DNA of 32,925 bases from JAEDES01 sp964470055 (GTDB taxonomy: Bacteria > Bacillota_I > Bacilli_A > RF39 > UBA660). Position numbers and translations under genes: made by a program. The notes under the pieces were generated by a model, which had not been told where the DNA came from, searched no databases, and was given only the letters and a program-made list of their open reading frames with translations. Of the stretch, positions 1-6,137 are shown piece after piece. How positions within the stretch are numbered: the first letter of the stretch is position 1; every line of letters starts with the position of its first letter. The DNA lies in NCBI GenBank assembly GCA_964470055.1, contig CAYXZZ010000006.1, positions 1-32,925 on the forward strand. The letters run 5' to 3'.

Positions 1-259
1 CAACATTATCTAACATATAATCAAATAATCTGAAATGATTTTTAGATTCAGTTAGATCATCTAACTTTATTAAATCATCACTTTTAGGAATAAATGAAGA
101 TGTGTCAAATATTGCTTCGGTTTGTTCACTAGTTAATCTACTACCTTCAATTTTATTTGAATTATAAGCAAAATTAACTTGTGAATAATGATATATATTA
201 CCTTTAAATTTAGATTCTTTTTGTTTTATTAATTCAGTTTTAATTTTATTTATTTCCAT
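1..259 (-). CDS. Fic family protein, N-terminal fragment (runs off the window edge)
   Basis: Reading the minus strand from the ATG at 259 gives 86 codons open to the window edge. The peptide carries YNSNKIEGSRLT around residues 31-42. This matches the start of many Fic (AMPylase) proteins, including the inhibitory-helix signature (S/T)xxxE(G/N), here S-N-K-I-E-G. In the family this N-terminal helix blocks ATP in the Fic active site (class II arrangement), so the protein would be an autoinhibited nucleotidyl-transferase. The catalytic HxFx(D/E)GNGR motif would lie beyond base 1 and cannot be seen. The gene starts 23 bp after the DUF262 gene stop and looks like the third gene of that operon. 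Its ribosome site is weak (GTGAGATG). Family call is good; activity and target are unknown. Confidence 0.8.
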   Translation of the reverse strand, partial: MEINKIKTELIKQKESKFKGNIYHYSQVNFAYNSNKIEGSRLTSEQTEAIFDTSSFIPKSDDLIKLDDLTESKNHFRLFDYMLDNV

Positions 260-282
260 AATTCATCTCACTTTCAAATAAA

Positions 283-2742
283 TTATCTATTCTTTGCTTT
301 TTCATAACTTTGTAATACAATGCCTTTTGCATACTCTAAATCTTCAATAGTAGAAATTTTTAATCTTCTATTATTACTCCACTGATAATTATCACTAAGA
401 ACTTCAACCTTATTTTCTTTGTCTTCATAATTACCAGAACACATAATTAAATTAAAACTTTCATTATGCATCCACACTTCTAAGAAACTTTTACCAATAT
501 CATAACCAATATATACTGTAGTTGTTCTTTTTCTAATATTATCATCTATACTTAATACATATTTATCAAGTTCATAATACAAATTTAGAATATTAGAATT
601 TGTTTTAGCAACTAATCTGTTAAATTGTTCTTCGGAAAAAATATACTCTTTTTCTTTGGTAACAACTTCGTTAACAGGTTCAGTTGAATCAATCCATTCA
701 TCATCTTCTTCTATCATAAAGTCCAAACCTAAAAATTTTTTTCTTTCTGCTAAATTAGGAATTATAAAATCCCATTCTTTTTCCATAAATTTTACAATTT
801 TAAGTCCTCTAGCTAAAATATCTTCAGATGTCCAATCTTCATTTCTACTTACTTCTAATTCATTATGAGAACCATCATTAAATCTCATACTTTTCTTTTT
901 ATCAAAAGAATAATTTTGTAATGAGCTATTTATACTTTTAGAAATAGGTAACAAATTTCCAATAGTATTTGTTAACTTGTTTTTTTGATTTTCATTATAA
1001 TGGTAAAAATTATTAATCCAGTATTCATCAGTTGGCGTTTGTGGATATATATGTTCAATAGAATAATGATCTCTTTCATCCTTCTTAAATATGTCTTCAG
1101 GCAATAATCTAACACTACTTGACATTCCACTCATTAGATGTCTTTCATATTCATATAAAACATATCGAATTGAAGCCCATGAATAAAAACCATTATTGTT
1201 TTTAAATAATCTATCAAATTTAGTGTAAATACCACTCATATTAGCAACATTATTATCGCTTAAGAAATCTATTTCATTTACTTCTTTTAAAATATCTTCA
1301 TATGTAACCAAATTAAAATAATAATCATGTGCTAAATTATAGAAAAAACTATTTTTATATGTACCAACATATCCATTTAATCTGTAGTGTAAGAATACAA
1401 ATCTTTCCATACCTTTTAAAATCGCCACTTTTTGCTCATCACTAATATTATGTTTTGAAAGTAAGACAGTTGTTAAAGGTTTAAAGTTAACATATCCTAA
1501 CCTATTTAATCTTTCAATGTACATTCTTATATCTTTATTTTCTATTTCATTAGGATAATGTATTTGATACCAATAAGGAATTAATGACTTCATACTATTA
1601 ATATAATTATTTATAATTCCAACAGTTAATTTTTCTTTCTTGATATTAACTTTTTCTTCTACAGTTATTTCTTCATTATCATATTCTTCCTCATCTAAAA
1701 ATAATTCATTATCATTATTGCTAATTTCAAAATTACAATCATTTGAAATATTTTGTTGAGTAAAATAATCATTTAATAAAAATGAATCATAAGTAACTTT
1801 ATTAGATCTAGTATAACCAAAATAAATCATCCAATGTGCTTGTAAAAATTCATTATCATTTAATGGTTTAATTTTATTTTTTCCTAAATATTCATAAACC
1901 GTTTTCCACGTATCATTAATATTATTTCTAACTGCTGTTTTATTATCTTCTTCAACATCAAACACCGTAGATAAATAAATTAATCTATTTTTTAATAATT
2001 CCAAATATGAAAGTCTTTTTCCACGATTATTCATTGTTTCAAAAGCAATAAATACATTAAAATCATTGTCAATATAATACATATTAAATTTTAATCTTTG
2101 AGTTACTTTTTTAAATACATTTTCAAGTTCATTAACACCTTTAGTATCAACAAGTTCTATTATTTTACTTTCAAAAAATTTTTTTGCTTTAGCTAAGTTT
2201 AATGTATAAAATGTTTCATCCACAGCAATTGGATTACTTGATTCAAGGATTCTATACTTAAAAAATTCATAACTTGGATTATCTACTTCATATCCAAATT
2301 TATAAGTTTTAATAGTTCCCTGAGAATCAGGCTTAGTTTGAACTAAATAATCTTCTTGTATTTTACTTAAAGGTATGCTGTTAATAAAAATATCATTTAA
2401 AGATTTTTCAGGATTATTTTTTATATAAAAATTTACTATTTCATTAATTAATATTATAAAAGTCGTTAATCTTTGTTGACCATCAACAATATGATAAGGA
2501 ACATAACCCCAATTTTGAATTAACCATCTTTCATCATTCCACTTTTCATTATTTACATAATTAGAATCTAACTTTTTCAAAGAAATCATACCAGTATAAT
2601 GATCTCTATCTGGTAATAAATTCAGTAAGTCACTCCAAAATTCTTTTAGTTGTAATTCTTCCCAAGAATATCCTCTTTGATAATCAGGAATTCTAAAAAT
2701 TTTCTTGTTAAACAAATCTTGCAAAGATAATAAATCATTCAT
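283..2742 (-). CDS. DUF262/DUF1524 (GmrSD-type) nuclease-like protein
   Basis: An 819-aa protein. The N-terminal DUF262 (GmrS/ParB-like) region has YQRGYSWEE near residues 21-29, DGQQRLTTF near 87-95 and NNRGKRLSYLELLKN near 237-251. The C-terminal part has an HNH-type DUF1524 signature, IEHIYPQ, followed by NKLTNTIGNLLP. A last region of about 120 residues resembles the DUF5655-type extension often fused to this architecture. In known members (GmrSD, BrxU and relatives) DUF262 binds and hydrolyses NTP and DUF1524 cuts DNA, often modified phage DNA. A defence role is therefore inferred, not shown. A good AAGGAG site lies 7 nt before the ATG. It sits 24 bp after the upstream unknown gene and 23 bp before the Fic gene, consistent with one transcript. 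Confidence 0.9.
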   Translation of the reverse strand: MNDLLSLQDLFNKKIFRIPDYQRGYSWEELQLKEFWSDLLNLLPDRDHYTGMISLKKLDSNYVNNEKWNDERWLIQNWGYVPYHIVDGQQRLTTFIILINEIVNFYIKNNPEKSLNDIFINSIPLSKIQEDYLVQTKPDSQGTIKTYKFGYEVDNPSYEFFKYRILESSNPIAVDETFYTLNLAKAKKFFESKIIELVDTKGVNELENVFKKVTQRLKFNMYYIDNDFNVFIAFETMNNRGKRLSYLELLKNRLIYLSTVFDVEEDNKTAVRNNINDTWKTVYEYLGKNKIKPLNDNEFLQAHWMIYFGYTRSNKVTYDSFLLNDYFTQQNISNDCNFEISNNDNELFLDEEEYDNEEITVEEKVNIKKEKLTVGIINNYINSMKSLIPYWYQIHYPNEIENKDIRMYIERLNRLGYVNFKPLTTVLLSKHNISDEQKVAILKGMERFVFLHYRLNGYVGTYKNSFFYNLAHDYYFNLVTYEDILKEVNEIDFLSDNNVANMSGIYTKFDRLFKNNNGFYSWASIRYVLYEYERHLMSGMSSSVRLLPEDIFKKDERDHYSIEHIYPQTPTDEYWINNFYHYNENQKNKLTNTIGNLLPISKSINSSLQNYSFDKKKSMRFNDGSHNELEVSRNEDWTSEDILARGLKIVKFMEKEWDFIIPNLAERKKFLGLDFMIEEDDEWIDSTEPVNEVVTKEKEYIFSEEQFNRLVAKTNSNILNLYYELDKYVLSIDDNIRKRTTTVYIGYDIGKSFLEVWMHNESFNLIMCSGNYEDKENKVEVLSDNYQWSNNRRLKISTIEDLEYAKGIVLQSYEKAKNR

Positions 2743-2766
2743 AGTATCAACTCCTTCTGCTCCATA

Positions 2767-3699
2767 TTATCTAACAATACATTTATTTTCTTCTGTTTGA
2801 ACAAGCAAACTAATAAATGTACCTGTTAAATATGTAATATAATTAATTTCTAATTTTTCAATTTCATCGTTATGTTTTGCATTATGATTATTATACAATG
2901 TATATAAATCAAATAATTTTATGTACATGCTATTTATCTCATTTGATATATTATTTTCTTTTAAGTACTTTCCTAGCTCACTCTTTTGATTTTCTAATGA
3001 CTTTTGATTACTAAACAATTGTTGTAATAATAATTCTAAACTTAACCTTAATTCATCAACAATAGTCCTATAATTTTCTTCAATAATATCTATTTTAACA
3101 GCCTTAGAAAAATGTTCTTTTGCTTTAGGATATTTATTAAGCCAATTCATATTATCAAAAATTAAATGTTCATCTAACATATCTATATTAGTTGGATATA
3201 ATTCATAAATAGCACCATTTTTTAATATTTTAACTTTAGCACAAGAAAGAATTAAAGCCTCATTTATTTTTTTTACTAAAGTTTCTTTCTTTATATGATA
3301 CCCAAAATCATAATTTAAAGTTTCTTCTAAAAACCAAATAAATAAGTAATAATCATGACTTTTATTTAAATCTAGATTTGATATTTTTTTATATAAATCC
3401 TTGTGTTCAAAAGTGTCAAAAGAATTAGTCTTACTATCAAAACCTAAAATCATAGCAAGTTCACTGCAATATTCATCTAAAAACACATCAGAACTAAAAC
3501 TAATAGCAAATTCCTCAGGTTTATTAGCAGCATTTAATATTTTGCAAATAACATTTAAACATCTTACTTTTATTACATTATTATCTTTATTTTCATCTAC
3601 TAAATTCCATCTTCTACAAAAAGACTCTCTTCTTGAACAAACATCACTATTAGTATTTTGGGGTTGACTTGCCAAAATTTCTTCTGCTTTTGTTTTCAT
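2767..3699 (-). CDS. unknown protein with a possible HEPN-like C-terminal domain, first gene of the DUF262 operon
   Basis: A 310-aa protein. I chose the ATG at 3699 because AAGGTGGTGA lies 5 nt upstream; an in-frame GTG at 3711 falls inside that ribosome site. I do not recognise the N-terminal 190 residues. The C-terminal third is all-helical in appearance: NYRTIVDELRLSLELLLQQL, then LGKYLK, then LYNNHNAKHNDEIEKLE and a hydrophobic last helix. That layout, with a conserved-looking N-x2-N-x2-KH, resembles HEPN/abortive-infection C-terminal domains, but the canonical Rx4-6H is not intact. No signal peptide or membrane segment is evident. It is the promoter-proximal gene of the three-gene unit, so it may be a sensor, effector or toxin partner. 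That role is inference from position only. Confidence 0.75.
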   Translation of the reverse strand: MKTKAEEILASQPQNTNSDVCSRRESFCRRWNLVDENKDNNVIKVRCLNVICKILNAANKPEEFAISFSSDVFLDEYCSELAMILGFDSKTNSFDTFEHKDLYKKISNLDLNKSHDYYLFIWFLEETLNYDFGYHIKKETLVKKINEALILSCAKVKILKNGAIYELYPTNIDMLDEHLIFDNMNWLNKYPKAKEHFSKAVKIDIIEENYRTIVDELRLSLELLLQQLFSNQKSLENQKSELGKYLKENNISNEINSMYIKLFDLYTLYNNHNAKHNDEIEKLEINYITYLTGTFISLLVQTEENKCIVR

Positions 3700-3736
3700 A
3701 AAAATCACCACCTTGATATAAGATTAATCTAACTAT

Positions 3737-3765
3737 ATTTTATCATAAAAAAGAAGTTTCTTAAA
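3737..3765 (-). promoter_or_regulatory. possible sigma-A promoter for the DUF262/Fic operon
   Basis: On the minus strand a TAAAAT -10 (3737-3742) is preceded by TGA, giving an extended -10, with TTTAAG 17 bp upstream as a weak -35. It overlaps the terminator of the gene upstream. Start site is predicted about 30 bp before the first gene's ATG. Confidence 0.45.
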
Positions 3766-3773
3766 GGAACCTC
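3746..3773 (-). terminator. intrinsic terminator downstream of the coat-like gene
   Basis: Minus-strand stem GAGGTTCC / GAAACTTC with a 5-nt loop, one mismatch and one G-U pair, followed by six Ts. It separates the 72-aa gene from the accessory operon. Confidence 0.7.
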
Positions 3774-3824
3774 CCATTATTTGTACTTATTTTCTCTAAT
3801 ATTTATTTGGTCTATCATAAATTA

Positions 3825-4043
3825 TCACTCTTGTGGAACATCATGAACAAAAGTTCTGTTTACAACTCTTTGTTGCACTCCTTCATTCATCGGTCCCATC
3901 ATCATACCTTGCTGTTGCATCATATTACCAGTATTAACACCCATCATATTTACGTCAACGTTCATATCATTTTCAATAACATTGTTATTTCCAACAATAG
4001 AATTTTCAAATCCAAAATCTTGATTTATTCCTTGATCAAACAT
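3825..4043 (-). CDS. small Met/Asn/Gln-rich protein, possibly CotD-like spore coat protein
   Basis: A 72-aa protein with a strong AGGAGGT ribosome site 5 nt before the ATG. The first half is Asn/Asp-rich (IVGNNNVIENDMNV), the middle is a Met/Gln run (MMQQQGMMMGP), and the end reads VVNRTFVHDVPQ. The VNRT..H.VP-like ending recalls the conserved stretch of CotD-family inner spore coat proteins, and the window has other sporulation genes, but the resemblance is short. A structural or coat role is therefore a tentative suggestion. It has its own terminator and is preceded by another, so it is transcribed alone. No transmembrane segment is seen. Confidence 0.6.
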   Translation of the reverse strand: MFDQGINQDFGFENSIVGNNNVIENDMNVDVNMMGVNTGNMMQQQGMMMGPMNEGVQQRVVNRTFVHDVPQE

Positions 4044-4098
4044 AATATACCTCCTAACTTATATTATGTAATTTCAAAAATTTAGACACACCCCAAAC

Positions 4099-4123
4099 AA
4101 AAAAACTACCGTTTCCAGTAGTT
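4099..4123 (-). terminator. intrinsic terminator after the ffh-linked 180-aa gene
   Basis: Minus-strand perfect stem AACTAC / GTAGTT with an 8-nt loop and a run of seven Ts. Confidence 0.85.
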
Positions 4124-4128
4124 AGTCT

Positions 4129-4671
4129 TTATGAAATAAATGAAGTCTGCAACCTCTCAAAATCCAAAGTCTCAACTTCTTGCTCTTCCAATACTTTTTC
4201 TTGAACTTTAACTGCCACCTTAACATCCATAATATCACGATAAGCAATACCAATTTCTTGTAAATCACTATCCAAATTTCCTGCTAAAAATCCCTTGTTT
4301 TGTTTTTTTATCTCGGTATATGCCTTCTCCAAAACCGCCATACTATCAAAAGTCAAATATGTATAACTACTACCATCACATTTCCAAGAATAAAGTTGCA
4401 TTAACTTACTATCATTACTAACTTGTACCTGCATAATTACAACCGAATTGTCCAATACAGCACCAGTTGAACTAATCGTCATATCATTAGTTGCCTTTTC
4501 AGATTGAAATTCTACCTTTTCAAATTCATCATACGAAATATTCGCAACACCACTACCAAGATAACCATTCTCTTGGCAATCCCCTGCTCTTTCGTATATC
4601 ATTTCCAAAATTTCAACTTTCTCTTCGTAACTTGCACCTTCTACTAAATTTTTCACTTCACTTATATTCAT
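4129..4671 (-). CDS. conserved-looking protein of unknown function, cotranscribed with ffh
   Basis: A 180-aa soluble, acidic protein that I do not recognise. It has AGGAGGAG seven bases before its ATG and begins 12 bp after the ffh stop codon, so it should be on the ffh transcript, with a terminator directly after it. The N-terminus is helical (VKNLVEGASYEEKVEILEMI), the middle is beta-rich (VVIMQVQVSN, MQLYSWKCDG) and the end is again helical and acidic. There is no signal peptide, membrane segment or obvious catalytic motif. A role in protein targeting would be a guess from position alone. Confidence 0.8.
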   Translation of the reverse strand: MNISEVKNLVEGASYEEKVEILEMIYERAGDCQENGYLGSGVANISYDEFEKVEFQSEKATNDMTISSTGAVLDNSVVIMQVQVSNDSKLMQLYSWKCDGSSYTYLTFDSMAVLEKAYTEIKKQNKGFLAGNLDSDLQEIGIAYRDIMDVKVAVKVQEKVLEEQEVETLDFERLQTSFIS

Positions 4672-4683
4672 ATTCGTCTCCTC

Positions 4684-5991
4684 CTAAAATGGCAACTTCA
4701 TATTACCATTTGTAACTTGTTTCATCATCTTTTTCATTTGATCAAATTGTTGAAGTAATTTGTTTACTTCCTGCACCGAACGCCCACTACCAGCCGCTAT
4801 TCTTGTCTTACGGCTAGCCTTAATTATATCTGGATTTCTTCTTTCTTTTGGAGTCATCGACAAAATAATTGCCTCAATATGCGCCACTTGTTTAGGATCA
4901 ATTTCAATATTCGTCAATCCCATCTTTTGCGCACCAGGAATCATTTTTACAAGTTTTTCTAAAGGACCAAGTTTTTTCACTTGTTTCATAGTTGATAAGA
5001 AATCTTCTAAATCAAACTTACCTTGTTGCATTTTTTTAGCAGTTTTTTCCGCCTCTTTTTCATCAATTACTTCAGTTGCTTTTTCAACAAGCGAAACAAT
5101 ATCTCCCATTCCCAAGATTCTTCCTGCCATTCTCTCAGGATCGAATAGTTCAAGACCATCCAACTTCTCAGATGTACCCATAAACTTAATAGGTACATTA
5201 GTTAAATGTCTAACAGATAAAGCGACACCACCACGAGTATCACCATCCAACTTAGTTAAAATTACACCTGTAAGTGGCAACTTATCATTAAAACCTGTTA
5301 TAACATTAATTGCATCTTGTCCCATCATTGAATCTATTACTAATAATATTTCATCTGGATTAACTTCATTCTTAATATTATCAAGTTCATCCATTAGCTC
5401 TTCATCAATATGTAAACGACCTGCTGTATCAATTAACACATAATCATAGCCATTATCTTTAGCATATTTAATACCATTAAGCGCAATTTTAACAGGATCA
5501 CTCTTTCCCTCATCATACACTTCAATATTCAATTGCTTACCTAATTGCTTTAACTGTTCAATTGCTGCGGGACGGTAAACATCACATGCCACAAATAACG
5601 GTTTTTTACTATGTTTCTTTCTTAAAAAATTAGCCAATTTTCCAATAGTTGTAGTTTTACCAGAACCTTGAAGCCCAACCAACATCAACGTAGCTGGATT
5701 TCCATTTGTATTAAGCGGCACACTTTCTACACCTAAAAGTTCAGTTAATTCATCCTTAACAATTTTAACAAACAAATCACCAGGATTAATACTACTAGCA
5801 ACTTCTTCTCCAAGTGCTTTTTCTTTAACTGTATTTGTAAATTCTTTTACTACTTTATAATTAACATCCGCCTCCAATAAAGCCAAACGTATTTCACGCA
5901 TCATATCAGATATATTATCCTCAGTTATCTTACCATAACCTTTAATTTTATGAAGCGCATTCTGTAATCTTTCTCCTAAATTTTCGAACAT
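4684..5991 (-). CDS. ffh: signal recognition particle GTPase Ffh (SRP54)
   Basis: A 435-aa protein beginning MFENLGERLQ, which is the usual Ffh start. The in-frame GTG at 6000 is rejected because it lies inside the AGGTGA ribosome site. Order: four-helix N domain (1-90), then the G domain with GLQGSGKT (106-113), an intact DTAGR motif and TKLDGDTRGG. The Met-rich M domain that binds 4.5S RNA and signal sequences follows from about residue 300, ending in KKMMKQVTNGNMK. It binds ribosome-nascent chains and docks on FtsY, encoded about 4 kb upstream on the same strand. Length and motifs are normal. It has its own promoter at 6010-6038. Confidence 0.99.
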   Translation of the reverse strand: MFENLGERLQNALHKIKGYGKITEDNISDMMREIRLALLEADVNYKVVKEFTNTVKEKALGEEVASSINPGDLFVKIVKDELTELLGVESVPLNTNGNPATLMLVGLQGSGKTTTIGKLANFLRKKHSKKPLFVACDVYRPAAIEQLKQLGKQLNIEVYDEGKSDPVKIALNGIKYAKDNGYDYVLIDTAGRLHIDEELMDELDNIKNEVNPDEILLVIDSMMGQDAINVITGFNDKLPLTGVILTKLDGDTRGGVALSVRHLTNVPIKFMGTSEKLDGLELFDPERMAGRILGMGDIVSLVEKATEVIDEKEAEKTAKKMQQGKFDLEDFLSTMKQVKKLGPLEKLVKMIPGAQKMGLTNIEIDPKQVAHIEAIILSMTPKERRNPDIIKASRKTRIAAGSGRSVQEVNKLLQQFDQMKKMMKQVTNGNMKLPF

Positions 5992-6009
5992 TCTAATCAC
6001 CTATCTCTT

Positions 6010-6038
6010 ATTATAACAAACTTCAATTAAAAAAACAA
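6010..6038 (-). promoter_or_regulatory. sigma-A promoter for ffh
   Basis: Minus-strand TTGTTT (6033-6038), 17-bp spacer, TATAAT (6010-6015). The -10 is only about 18 bp from the ATG at 5991, so the leader would be about 12 nt. Confidence 0.65.
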
Positions 6039-6103
6039 AGAATACTTAAAAACCAACATTTCCACGCACTATCATCCTACTATTTTCTTCTTATAATTTA
6101 CAA

Positions 6104-6133
6104 TAAAAAAAGACGTACTTCACCATACGCCTT
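6104..6133 (-). terminator. intrinsic terminator of the HerA-like gene
   Basis: Minus-strand 8-bp stem AAGGCGTA / TACGTCTT (one G-U) with an 8-nt loop, followed by a T run. It begins 5 bp after the stop codon. Confidence 0.85.
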
Positions 6134-6137
6134 ATTT

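Noticed and set aside
4060..4068. CATAATATA (minus strand) as a sigma-K/sigma-E -10 for the coat-like gene
   Set aside because: It fits CATANNNTA, but the predicted start would fall inside the AGGAGGT ribosome site and no fitting -35 is present.
3807..4085. Plus-strand frame opposite the 72-aa coat-like gene
   Set aside because: His/Ser/Ile-rich antisense shadow without start signals; the minus-strand gene has a strong ribosome site and a terminator.
4760..5443. Long plus-strand open frame (227 codons) opposite ffh
   Set aside because: It lies wholly antisense to ffh, has no ribosome site, and its composition is that of a reverse-complement shadow.
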